A stretch of DNA of 64,000 nucleotides from Martensiomyces pterosporus. Taxonomy: Eukaryota; Kickxellomycota; Kickxellomycetes; Kickxellales; Kickxellaceae. Shown piece after piece: positions 41,785-52,300 of the stretch (position 1 is the stretch's first letter; every line of letters starts with the position of its first letter). The position numbers were made by a program, and so were the translations under genes. The notes beneath the pieces are model-generated. The model had not been told where the DNA came from, did not search any database, and saw only the letters and a list, made by a program, of their open reading frames with translations. The stretch lies in contig MU603961.1 in the NCBI GenBank assembly GCA_025201845.1, forward strand, positions 91,738-155,737, read 5' to 3'.

Positions 41785-44700
41785 ATGGCAGCCTCTATAA
41801 CGGATCCGCGGTATGCCCACGCCGAGGGATACACCGCTGTGGCCTTTGGCAAGTCGGGCCAGTTTTTGTGCACTGGCGGGAGCGACTCCCTGGTACGCGT
41901 CTTCTACGCGTCCAAATCAGAGCGCGACCAGGAAGCCATCACACTTGAGCAGCACTCAGACAACGTTCTCTCCTTATCCGTGTCCAAGAGCAAGGCAATC
42001 TCGGGTGACGAAGAGGGCATGGTATTCAGCTTCGATCTCGGGTCGACCTCCAACGGCATTTCGGTGGAGCCCGCCGGCACGGTTCTGCGGTCGATCCTGC
42101 CGGCACGCGATATCAGCATCAGCGGCAACGAGAAGCAGGTGGCAATTGCTACAGATGACGAGAACGTCCGCGTTGTCTCGCTGCTGGACATGGCCTTGCT
42201 GCACACGCTGGTGGGCCATCGTGGACCGGTCAACAGTGTGTCGTTTTCACCTGACTCGGCGTTTCTGGCCTCCACCGGGTGCGACGGCACGCTGCGCGTG
42301 TGGGATATGCGCGATGACGAGCCCACGTGTGTGCATGTCGGCAATAAGCTGTCGTATGTGTGCGAGCCCGGAAACAGCATGGAGCAGTACAAGGCAAGAT
42401 GGAGCCCCGATGGGCGCTTCATCGCTATTCCCGGCGCGGACAACTCGATAAAGCTCGTTGAGCGCAGCTCGTGGGATGTTACCGCGTCTTTGGCTGGGGT
42501 GCACAGCAAGACAATTAGCCATCTGGCGTGGTCGTCGAATAGCAGGTACATCGCCTCGGTGGGTCTGGATAGCAAGGTGGTTGTGTGGGACGTTTCCGCT
42601 CGCAAATCGATTCTCTCGCAAACCACGGCTACTACGCCGTGCCAGGTCGACTGGAATCCGCGCTGCAACATGCTGGCATTCACGGACAGTGCCGGCGCGC
42701 TGTTTATCTGGGACGACGTAGTCCCGGTGGAGCAGGGGCATGCACCGCCGTTTGAGAGGTCATCGAGCGAGCACGGCACCCTGGTCAACGAGAAGCAGCA
42801 GCCGGATGCAGCACAAAGCGGTCGCACAGCTAATGGCAACAGCGACCTGATGAGCGACCTGTTCGACGACACTGCTGCTGTGGACGGCGCGGCGGAGGAC
42901 GATATGGAGGAAGACATACTCGATGCCGGAGAGGAGACAGCCGACGTTCTGGACGACTTTGTCGTCGACGACGATGGGGCCGGGTACACCGAGCACCAAG
43001 CACCCAGATGGACGGTGGTGCATGACCCGGAGACGCACAGCTTCCAGCCAGGGTCGACGCCGTGGATCAACAACCGGCGGTATCTGGCATTCAATATGGT
43101 GGGCAGCGTAGTCTCCATCGCCCAGGACGCCTCGTACAACACTATTGAGGTGGAGTTTTACGACAAGTCGATGCACCGCGACTTCCACTTCTCCGACTCG
43201 TTCAAGTTCTCCATGGCCGCGCTCTCCGACTCTGGGTGCCTGTTTGCTACCACCAGCAGGGAGTTTGCGAACGACCAGTCGCTGAGAGGCACCAGCAACC
43301 CCGATGAGGCCTCTGTCATTTCGTACAGGGCATTTGCGTCGTGGTCGACTAACACCGACTGGGTATTTAAGATGCCCGCGAAGGAGCACCCCAGGTGCAT
43401 TGCCGCGTCTTCGCACGGAGCAGCCGTCATTACGTCGTTGGGCATGCTCAGGTGTTTCACGTGTGGCGGCGCGCAGTGCCATGTCGAGAGCCTGCCAAAC
43501 CNNNNNNNNNNAGCACCAAGCACCCAGATGGACGGTGGTGCATGACCCGGAGACGCACAGCTTCCAGCCAGGGTCGACGCCGTGGATCAACAACCGGCGG
43601 TATCTGGCATTCAATATGGTGGGCAGCGTAGTCTCCATCGCCCAGGACGCCTCGTACAACACTATTGAGGTGGAGTTTTACGACAAGTCGATGCACCGCG
43701 ACTTCCACTTCTCCGACTCGTTCAAGTTCTCCATGGCCGCGGTCTCCGACTCTGGGTGCCTGTTTGCTACCACCAGCAGGGAGTTTGCGAACGACCAGTC
43801 GCTGAGAGGCACCAGCAACCCCGATGAGGCCTCTGTCATTTCGTACAGGGCATTTGCGTCGTGGTCGACTAACACCGACTGGGTATTTAAGATGCCCGCG
43901 AAGGAGCACCCCAGGTGCATTGCCGCGTCTTCGCACGGAGCAGCCGTCATTACGTCGTTGGGCATGCTCAGGTGTTTCACGTGTGGCGGCGCGCAGTGCC
44001 ATGTCGAGAGCCTGCCAAACCGCGTGGTGACATGCGTGGCACACAAGGACTTGCTCCTGATCGTCCTCGAGTCGCCAGGCTCCATCAAATCGAGCACCGG
44101 CGCCAAGCGGCTGGAGTACGAGTACATCCTGATGTCTATCAGCGGCCAGTCGCGCTTGGCCACGGGCAGCTGTCCGGTGACGCCGTCGAGCGAAGTGGTG
44201 TGGGCCGGGTTCTCCGAAGAAGGCCACCCGTCGATCTGCGACTCGAAGGGCATGCTCCGCGTGCTCCACAGGTACTGGGTGTCCCTTGATGCCGTCTGGG
44301 TGCCCATCCTGGACTCGCGTGCGCTCTCCCACGACAGGGGAAAGCGCGAGGCATACTGGCCCGTGGCCATTTCGGCCAAGCAGTTCATCGTCGTCACGTG
44401 CAAGAGCAAGGCTAGGTACCCGCCATTCCCCAAGCCTATTTTGGATGAGCTGGACGTGGACATTCCATTGCTGCAGACTGACTCGCAGGTGGGCCAGCAG
44501 GAGGCCAAATACCTGAGCGAAAAGTTGTTTTATGAGCAGCAGTGCGGAGAGGCCCAAAGAGCCGGCGACGAGTATCCGGGTGGTGCTGCGATGCAGGCTC
44601 GGGACGAGCTGGAGCAGGACAAGCTGCTCCTGCGGCTGATCCAGCTCTCGTGTAAGGCGGACAGGACGCAGAGGGCGATGGATTTGGCTCTGATGATCAG

Positions 44701-45508
44701 GCAGGAGAGGTCATTTGATGCGGCCATTAAGATTGCGGTGTTCCAGAAGCAGTCGTCGCTGGCGGAGCGGCTGATGCGGTTGAAGGAGTCGAGGTTTGCG
44801 GGGGATATTGATGACGATGAAGACGACTTGACGATGCCTGCTGACACACGTAGCGACGAGGATGAAGAGGAGCAGGCTGCTGCTGCCAGCCGCCTCAAGT
44901 CGCATGCAAGGCCCGCAGCTACCTATGGGCGGAAGCGCGAGCAAGACATCAACGACAGCCATGGGGAGGACAATGCGGCTGGCGGCAATGAGGGGGATGA
45001 AAGCGAGGAGGATGAGGGCAGAGAAAGTGGCGGCGATGCAGTGGCGGATTATGCAAAACCCCCTCGTCTGCCTAGCGCGCTTCGCAGCGGCAACAGCTCC
45101 AAGGATGCCCCTGTGCATTCGGCACTAGATAATAGCAGTAGCAGCAGCAGCGATCTTGTTGCCCGCCCAACACGGCCGCCAACTACCTCCAAGCCCTTCA
45201 ATCCATTTGGCGTAGCCACCCCGAGCAAGTCGATGGAGATCAGGCGCAGCGACAGCTTCTTCAATGCCGTGGATTTGCACAGCGCTGCACTCAGCCAGGA
45301 GTCCTCTGGATCAACAACGCCAGCTGTAGGCGGAATGGCTGTGTCTGCTGAGAGCGGCGCGTCTGCAAAGCGTCAGCAGCCCCAAGAGGACGAGGCAGCA
45401 CCGAGGAAGCAGGCAAAGAAGTCGGGCAAGGACCGCGCACAGACCAAGCTCTCTGCGTTTGCGTTCAAGAAAGGGGAGCAGCACCCGGGTGCTGGTGATG
45501 AGGAGTAG
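41785..45508 (+). CDS. CTF4: Replisome hub protein Ctf4/Mcl1/WDHD1 (interrupted by an assembly gap)
   Basis: ATG at 41785. The N-terminal 330 residues form WD40 repeats (GHRGPVNSVSFSPD, LRVWDMRDD, KTISHLAWSSNSRYIA). An acidic spacer follows (EEDILDAGEETADVLDDF), then the SepB/Mcl1 beta-propeller and helical bundle that trimerise Ctf4. The tail is Ser/Asp-rich with a basic end, including KLSAFAF, a degenerate PIP-like motif. Ctf4 couples the CMG helicase to Pol alpha and to clients with CIP motifs. The frame is broken by 10 Ns at 43502-43511, and 42992-43501 reappears as 43512-44021. Omitting the gap and one copy (41785-43501 plus 44022-45508) leaves a continuous frame of 1067 residues. The break is therefore an artefact, not a pseudogene. 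Confidence 0.93.
42992..43501 (+). repeat. First copy of a 510-bp assembly duplication
   Basis: Identical to 43512-44021 except for one base: C at 43222 versus G at 43742, Leu versus Val. It ends directly at the N gap. It is interpreted as two contig ends that overlap but were scaffolded with a nominal gap. The single difference could be an allele or a read error. Confidence 0.95.
43502..43511. other. Assembly gap of 10 Ns
   Basis: Ten Ns inside CTF4, flanked by the duplicated 510-bp copies. The gap size is nominal; the true distance is negative (overlap). Confidence 0.98.
43512..44021 (+). repeat. Second copy of the 510-bp assembly duplication
   Basis: Repeats 42992-43501 with one substitution. 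Its downstream side continues into the unique remainder of CTF4, so this copy is the end of the right-hand contig. Confidence 0.95.
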
Positions 45509-45950
45509 ACTGTGGAAGACAACCAATTAGTAAGCGAGTCCCCCCGCTTAGCATTAGTAACACCAGCAGCGCTTTTCTACGAGAGAGCAGGTGCTGTTTT
45601 GTAAGCTGTTTCAGCTATGCAGTTAGCCTGTTTAGTGTTTATCCCTGGCGTCGCACCTCTCGTCATGCAAAAGTGCGGGCGTGTGACCTCCACGGCAATT
45701 CTGGCGCCCGCCATTGCTGCATTGTCTTTGGCTGTATGGAGCCATATGACCGCCAACCACCTGCATTCACGCTCCATGCATCTACAGAGTATATTTTGCT
45801 ACACGATATCCATCGTATAAAAAGAGGACAGTGCTTCCCTCTACCCCTCACCCCTGAAGCTACGCTCTTTGCCCAATTTTCAGCACTCTTAAAACACCTG
45901 CCTGTCGACAGCCACTCCCAAACCCGCCAAGTCACCACCACCAAGCTAAA
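45509..45950. other. Intergenic region CTF4 / small unknown gene
   Basis: 442 bp between two plus-strand genes. A TATA-like element lies at 45816-45824. No gene seen. Confidence 0.55.
45816..45824 (+). promoter_or_regulatory. TATA box upstream of the 120-residue gene
   Basis: TATAAAAAG, 127 bp before the ATG at 45951 and followed by a C/T-rich leader. A good fungal TATA match in the right orientation. Confidence 0.5.
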
Positions 45951-46313
45951 ATGGCATTTGCAGCCGGTGCAGCAGTTACCATCCCCACTCTGGGCGCCCT
46001 AGGCACGATCGCCTACTACGCAAAGCACCCACAGGAGCCAGGCAGCCAGCAGCGCCGCAACTCATTCATGAACGCCGACAACCACCGCGAGTTCCTCATC
46101 GAAGACGACCCAAGCGACTTCTCCTCGTTCTCGTCGGTCCCCAGCATCATCGATCAGCGCATGGAGCGCAGAAAGTCCATGCCCATGACGTCAAGCTTTG
46201 AGGACGTCAAGCCCGACCACAACCTTCTTGAGGACCCGCAGCTGCAGGTCTGGCGCGACAGATACAAGTGGGGCAGGAAGTACGGGATGAACTTTGCCCA
46301 CAACGACCGCTAA
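45951..46313 (+). CDS. Small unrecognised protein, 120 residues
   Basis: ATG in a strong context (CTAAAATGG). A hydrophobic Ala/Gly-rich N-terminus (MAFAAGAAVTIPTLGALGTI, then AYYA) could be a membrane anchor or mitochondrial signal. The remainder is polar, with Ser-rich acidic segments (EDDPSDFSSFSSVPS) and a basic aromatic end (QVWRDRYKWGRKYGMNFAHN). The upstream TATA box and the favourable start support a real gene. I recognise no family. The short N-terminal helix followed by a soluble tail recalls small mitochondrial inner-membrane assembly factors, but this is speculation. Confidence 0.65.
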   Translation: MAFAAGAAVTIPTLGALGTIAYYAKHPQEPGSQQRRNSFMNADNHREFLIEDDPSDFSSFSSVPSIIDQRMERRKSMPMTSSFEDVKPDHNLLEDPQLQVWRDRYKWGRKYGMNFAHNDR

Positions 46314-46466
46314 GCCTATTCGAGGTTGGCACATCCATGTATTTTTTTTATCCTCTGTAGCCAAATCTACAAACGAAGAACAGAAAATCCCTGTGTACTT
46401 TTTCTTTTTAGTGTTCAATAGCAGCAGCAGCAGCACTAGCAAGACTGGCTCAAAATGCAAAAATGT

Positions 46467-46919
46467 CTATTGCGCTGCCCGCCTGCGTATCTTCACGGCA
46501 TGGAACTTGACCACTCGCGATGTCTTTGCAACAAACTCGGCCTTTGCCTTCTCCTCCGAGTCGTCGCTTGTTTCAACCTTAAACACCATGCTTGTACCCA
46601 GAAGCTCGTCGCATACTCCTTGGTGGATCATCCCTTCGATCTCCAGCAGCGGCCGGTCTGTGTCCATGCCAATAATCGCGTACTTGGGCCGACCGTCGCC
46701 ATTCTCGGCCGCTCTATCCTGTGCCTTTTGCAGCACCCCCGCTGGCAAACTGGCAACCACATAGAACTCCTCATCCGTTTCGTAGTCGCATTCATCCGAA
46801 GAGCTGTCATCCTCTCTGGCCACTCCTGATTCATCCTCCCCGTGCGGTTCAGCTACTTGATGTGCGCCATTCTGGTCGACATCCATCGCTGCATCGCTGT
46901 CGTCGATTGGAGCATCCAT
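46467..46919 (-). CDS. RNA polymerase III factor TFIIIC, subunit 6 (Sfc7/Tau55-like domain)
   Basis: 150 residues from the ATG at 46919. An acidic N-terminus (DDSDAAMDVDQNG, EDDSSSDECDYETDEEF) leads into the TFIIIC_sub6 domain. That domain shows a first strand YVVASLP, a central YAIIGMDTDRPLLEIEGMIH, the GVCDELLGTSMVF turn, and a basic end (VVKFHAVKIRRR). In humans (GTF3C6) and fission yeast (Sfc7) the subunit pairs with the tau95-type subunit in the DNA-binding lobe that recognises the A box of tRNA genes. Budding yeast Tau55 carries the same domain fused to a phosphatase-like module, absent here. Confidence 0.82.
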   Translation of the reverse strand: MDAPIDDSDAAMDVDQNGAHQVAEPHGEDESGVAREDDSSSDECDYETDEEFYVVASLPAGVLQKAQDRAAENGDGRPKYAIIGMDTDRPLLEIEGMIHQGVCDELLGTSMVFKVETSDDSEEKAKAEFVAKTSRVVKFHAVKIRRRAAQ

Positions 46920-47100
46920 GTGTCGTATATCCAAATCCGCCTATATTATCGGCACTAGCAAAACAAAAAAAAAAAACGTGTATTGCCATGCATGCGTGCT
47001 TCATGTACGCGACATAGAGCATTCGCTCGATTTTCAGGGCGCACGTGTTCACTATCTGCTCGTTTGTGCTGTTTGAACGTAATGGGAAGGGGTCACACAG

Positions 47101-49152
47101 CTAGCCTGGGACAGCAGCGAGAATGCGTGTGCCCATGGGTGAAAGCAGGTCGCGCACCACCGCCACCGCATCGCTGCCTACATCGACGCAGTTATCCATG
47201 TCAAGCAGCCTCAGTCTCCACGCACTGCTAATCCGCCTGTCATCGTTTCTGCGTCGGAACCGCCTGGCGCATGCAGCGGCAAAGTCACGCGCAGCCGCCC
47301 CAGTGATGTCGGTAGTGTCAAGCACAAGGACCTCTATGCCCGCCGACTCCGGCATCTCGGCAAGCTCCCTCAGTTTATTCAGCACGGCGTTGTTCGCTGC
47401 TGTTTGGCTCAGGTTGATGTAGACGAGGTCGCGACACCTAGACACTAGAGCCAGCAACGCCTGGGCTGTAAGTCCCACGCATCCGCTGAGATCAAGAGAT
47501 GTCAGCGGAAGGAACTGTACTGCCGCTGGCAGCATATCGACAAGGCCACCCAGCACCTCCGAGAATGGGCTTCTTGCGTTGGTCAGGTGCAGACGGCGCA
47601 GCGTGCTAAAGCAGTCTTGCAGAGCAGCAAGCAAACGCGCGTCGCTAACAGCCGACGACTCCAGAGCAGACAGCTCCTGGAGGCCGCTTGGAAACAGCCG
47701 GCAGTGGAGTATCAGCTCGTTCACCTGCGCGTGCTCGAACCGCCTAGCAGAAGTAGTTGCATCCCAAACTCCATCCAAGTTCAGCTCCCTCAAGTTGGGA
47801 AACGGCATCTGTCTATTTGCGATGTTGTGGAAGTACGTCAACAGTGGTCCCAGCCCAGCGACCTTAGAATACACCGACTGGTCCCTGATCGCCAAGTGCA
47901 GGGTTCTGAGCTTGCTAAAGTGCCGGTGCCGCATGCTGTACACCAGGAACCTTGGCATCTCGGGGTGGTCGTTCAAGTAGAGCTCCTCGAGGCTGGTCGA
48001 ATCGCCCATTTCTGTTAGCGTTGAGCCCCATGCCCGGAACATGTCCTTCATGCGCACCTGCATACAGCCGGAGATGTCCAGGACCCGCAGGCGGGGCATG
48101 TGTGTGGCAATCGCTTTTATGACATCGCCATTCACCTGCTCGCAGTACGGGAGCCGGATCTCGGTGGTGGGTTCGGGCACAACCAGGTTTAGAACCCTGG
48201 TTATTGTCGCGTCGGTTAGCCTGGCTGCTCGGTAGATGGACACATGGCGAAGGACCGGGCGCTTGCACGCGAGTAGCGCACTGAGGTTCTTGTCGCTTAA
48301 CGCGGATCCATTGGGGATATTCACTGTCTTCAGGCTGCTGCGGGATCTCTCAAACACTTGGCGTAAAACCTTGCCAGGCACCCTCTCGCTACTGTGGCCA
48401 GCCATCTGCTTGATTTTGGCATAGCCCGGCAACTGGCCGGCAAGCTGGTTGGCCGTGCTCTGTGGAAAGTAGCACGGGCTGCTCCACAGCAGCGGTGTGT
48501 TGTCGACCACCAGCATCCAGCGCATGGACACGCCGCGACACGCCATCAAGCTGCGCACATCCAAGAGCCGCAGTATCAAAGCAGCCAGATCCACCGATAG
48601 ACAGACCATGGGATCCGACTCGGTATCACCAACTGGCACGTACGTAGGGTCCAGCTGCTTCATCACCGACTCCCTGACCGTTTGCAGATGCCTATATCCA
48701 GCAGACCTTGGGTTGGCATCCTCCAGTCCCCTGTCCGCCACAGAAAGCGCGTCTCCCGGTTTGCCTGTTGCAGCCAGGATGCTCGCCATGTGCATGTAGC
48801 CCACGGCAGATGTGCCGTCTATGACAATTGACTCCTTGGCGTCGTCCATGGCGCGCCGAAACTCCCTCAGCTTGTAAAGAGTGTGCGATCGGGCCTCATA
48901 CAGCTTTGCATCGCGGACTCCCTCCTTTGCTGCTAGTGCTATGGCCCTGTTGTGGAAATCCAAAGCGCTGCGGTACTGCCGCTCGCGAAAGTTCTCCACG
49001 CCAAGCAGGTACCACCTATTGATCGTCTGTGCTGGCGCTGGCGCAGCTGCTGGAGCAGCAGCAAGCATCGCCGAGCTTCTCTTTGTGCCAAAGGTGGCAG
49101 GGGCACGCGGTGAGCCCGATGCAGCCTTGCGCTTTTTGCCTGCGACAAACAT
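47101..49152 (-). CDS. DIA2: TPR/F-box/LRR protein of the Dia2/Pof3 type
   Basis: 683 residues, single exon, ATG at 49152. A basic N-terminus with a possible nuclear signal (GKKRKAAS) is followed by TPR repeats (about 44-150: YLLGVENFRERQYRSALDFH, ARSHTLYKLREFRRAMDDAK). An F-box lies at about 183-230 (LSVDLAALILRLLDVRSLMA). A row of leucine-rich repeats runs to the end (LRVLDISGCMQ, LTSLDLSGCVG, LVYINLSQTA). This order defines S. cerevisiae Dia2 and S. pombe Pof3, the substrate receptors of an SCF ubiquitin ligase that rides with the replisome and drives CMG unloading. In the literature the TPRs bind Ctf4/Mrc1. CTF4 lies 1.6 kb away. RecQ lies 194 bp upstream on the same strand. Confidence 0.88.
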   Translation of the reverse strand: MFVAGKKRKAASGSPRAPATFGTKRSSAMLAAAPAAAPAPAQTINRWYLLGVENFRERQYRSALDFHNRAIALAAKEGVRDAKLYEARSHTLYKLREFRRAMDDAKESIVIDGTSAVGYMHMASILAATGKPGDALSVADRGLEDANPRSAGYRHLQTVRESVMKQLDPTYVPVGDTESDPMVCLSVDLAALILRLLDVRSLMACRGVSMRWMLVVDNTPLLWSSPCYFPQSTANQLAGQLPGYAKIKQMAGHSSERVPGKVLRQVFERSRSSLKTVNIPNGSALSDKNLSALLACKRPVLRHVSIYRAARLTDATITRVLNLVVPEPTTEIRLPYCEQVNGDVIKAIATHMPRLRVLDISGCMQVRMKDMFRAWGSTLTEMGDSTSLEELYLNDHPEMPRFLVYSMRHRHFSKLRTLHLAIRDQSVYSKVAGLGPLLTYFHNIANRQMPFPNLRELNLDGVWDATTSARRFEHAQVNELILHCRLFPSGLQELSALESSAVSDARLLAALQDCFSTLRRLHLTNARSPFSEVLGGLVDMLPAAVQFLPLTSLDLSGCVGLTAQALLALVSRCRDLVYINLSQTAANNAVLNKLRELAEMPESAGIEVLVLDTTDITGAAARDFAAACARRFRRRNDDRRISSAWRLRLLDMDNCVDVGSDAVAVVRDLLSPMGTRILAAVPG

Positions 49153-49346
49153 TCCCCTTGCGCTTTAAGGTGGCATATAAGGAACAGCACCAAGTAGTTT
49201 AAATGCAAAAAAAAAAGAACAGCAAAGAGGCGAATTCGCACACCACTCAGCCAAAGGCCCCAGGAACTCGCCCTGTGCGGTGGAGAGTATTGGCTTGTTT
49301 ACTTTATTTTTGGGGCTTGCGCCACGTGAGGAACCAAGGCTGCTTG

Positions 49347-52300
49347 CTACTGCCGGGCTTTTCGGAACGGCATTGGCCTGATAAATGTCGACCCGCTGCC
49401 CCCCGTGCTCGCGCTGCTGGCATCGCTGCGAAAGTGCTTCGACGTGCTCCTTGTAAACACTGCCTGCACAGAAGACGCGCTGCTCTCAGCTCCATTCGAT
49501 GCTCTGCTGCTGCTGTTGTTGCTGTTGCTGCCGCTGCCGCTGCGCTTTGTGGACCCCGAGGCAAATGGCGGCGCAGCGCTCCATGAAGACACCGTTCTGC
49601 TCGAACCGGCAGCAGATTTTGTCTTTGCTTGCTTTGTCTTTGGCTGCTTTGCTGGCGCCGCTTTGGCTTTCTTTGGGTCAGTCAGCGTCAGAGCGATCCG
49701 CAGCTGTCCCTGGAGCACGCGCCCAGCATTTCGTCCCAGTTTAACATAGGAGCTCACAAACCCCATCGCATTGCTCTCGCAGTACTCGTCCAAGATCTGG
49801 CGCAGCACCAGGTGGTGGCAGAGGCGCTCCGAGTCGGTTTTTGTGAGCGTGTGGCCCTTGTTGTAGGCAGGCAGGTTGTTGTCGCCGCGGTCCATGATCC
49901 GCTTGCTCTTGGATCCCTTGAAAATATCGGTCAGCTGCAGCAGCGTTGTCTTGGTCCCCTGCTCAGAGAGCACCTGGACAGTTTGGATCAGTGAGCATGT
50001 CTCGCTAGTCAGATCAGTCTCGAATTGAGGAGTATCAAGCCGCTTTCTGCAGTTGTCGCACGTCTTGTTGCACCGCGACACGTCGAACTGCTCACCAAAG
50101 TACGACAGCACAAGCTGGCGTCGGCAGTCAGTGACATTCTCGCAAAACTGGACCACCTGCCGCACCTGCTGCCGCTGCCGCTCCTTAAGCTCCCAGTCGC
50201 CGTCCCCGCGATCGATCATGTAGTCGAGCGAGGACTTGTCGCGGTAGGAGTAAAACAAAACGCACACCGCAGGCTTGCCGTCGCGTCCAGCACGGCCGGT
50301 CTCTTGGTAGTAGCCCTCAAGCGAGGTTGGCAGCGAGTGGTGTATGACAAAGCGCACATCGGGCTTGTCGATGCCCATACCGAATGCAACAGTGGCAACG
50401 ATGACTTGCAGCTCGTTGTTCTGCCACGCTTGCTGAACACGCATACGGTCCTCCTTTTCCAGCCCAGCATGGTAGTGCTCGGCACGGATGCCGTAGCGCG
50501 AGCGCAGGTCGTGCGCCATCATCTCGCAGTTCTTCTTGCTGGTGCAGTAGATGATGCCGGACTCGCCTGCGTGTCTAGCAGTGATCAGCGCGTGGATGTC
50601 GTCGGGGGTGGAGCTCGTCTTGGGCCGAATCTCGTAGAAGAGGTTGGCGCGATTGAACGACGACGTTGTGGTCAAGCAGCCGTGCATATGGAGGTGGTTG
50701 ATGATGTCCATGCGCACCTTCGCGTTTGCTGTGGCTGTCAGCGCCATAAACGGGATGTTTGGGTACAGCTTGTGGTAAACGCCGAGCTGCGTGTAGTCTG
50801 GGCGGAAGTCATGCCCCCACTGCGATAGGCAGTGCGCCTCGTCCACCACGAACCGCGCCAGCTGGCCGCGCTTGTGTAGCTTGTCTATGGCCTCGCGTGC
50901 CTGGTTGCTCTTGCCCAGCATCTCTGGGGTAATGTAGAGCAGGCGCAGGCGTGGCTCTGGCGCATCGAGCTCGCGGAAGACGTGATTTCTGCGCTCAGCA
51001 GCAAGGGATCCCGTCAACGAAAGCGCTGGAATCCCCCAGTCCAGCAGGTGCTCCACCTGGTCTTGCATCAGCGAGAGCAGCGGCGACACGACAATAGTGA
51101 CGCCGCGAGTGGACCCCTTTTGCACAATCGCAGGCAGCTGGAAGCAGAGGCTCTTTCCTCCGCCGGTGGGCATAAGCACAAACACGTCCCTGCCATCGAG
51201 CGTAGCATTGATTGCCTCCAGCTGGCGAGACCGGAAATCCTGCATTTTGAACACTTGTCGCAGTGCTTTGTACACGTCCTTGGTCCAGGGGTACGTTGCC
51301 TGCGGCTGGTCAGGCTCGGGGTCCGAGGGCTTGACGAAATCCGTATGGGCAACGGCAGCTGGTATCTGGCTCGGATAGGTGCTTTGAACAGCGCCGCTCG
51401 CTGTGCTGCCGCTGTGCAGATTGCTGCTCGTGTTGATCTGGTACCCGGTGCTTGCCACGCTCGAGCCGTACTCCACATGCAGCTGGTTGCTGCTGCCAAA
51501 GCCACCAGCAGATGTGCTGGGCCCATTGCTTGCCGCAAATGACGTCTGTGCGCCAGTGGGGGCCTGACCGCTGCTGCTGGCCTGGAGCTGCTTCATCTCG
51601 TTCATAATGTCGATACGGTTCTGCCGGAGGAGCGATATCTCGTTTTCATTTCCAATCTCGTCGGCAAACTCCAGATCGCAGATGCGGTCGCTAATACGCG
51701 CCTTTTCTTTCGCAAGGAACTCCAGCCGCTCGCTGGCACTTGCCGACATAGCATTCACCGTGTTTGTGTTATTGCTGGCCGCAACAGACATGCTATTATT
51801 TGCCTGGTGCTGGACGTACACTGAAGAGGCTGAGGCTGCTGGTGGAGCGGTGTAGCTGCTGATGTTCACAGCAGCTGTCGTGTCGAAATCAGCCTATATA
51901 TGAGATTGCCGGTGTTGCAAAGGAACAAGAGAGCACTCTTGCAAAAAGAAGGCGCATAAAAGCAATTAGCACCAATGTCTTGATAGGAGCGGAGAAGAAG
52001 CAATGCACGTGGATTTAGGCTTACCGAGTCGGGTATGTCAAGGAACGACACGTCGTCGATAAAGCTGAGATCGTCCTCGCTTTGGGCCGTTTCGTACTCC
52101 GACTCGCCGGAGAGGAGGTCGAGTGCGCTCCCCGTGCTGAGGCGCTTGCTTTTTCGTCTGCTCGTGTGTGGGTTTTCTGAAAGGTTTGTGCTGGGGCGTG
52201 GCCGCTTCACAGTTGAGGCAAGCTCGTGGCCAGGAACTGCTGCTTGACTCGGCGTGGTGCTTCTGCTCACACTGCCACGCTGGACGCCAGTAGCACCGAC

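Noticed and set aside
42992..44021. Real internal tandem duplication in CTF4
   Set aside because: Copies abut an N gap, the unit is not a multiple of a domain, and the frame is lost if both are kept but exact if one is dropped, so an assembly artefact is far likelier.
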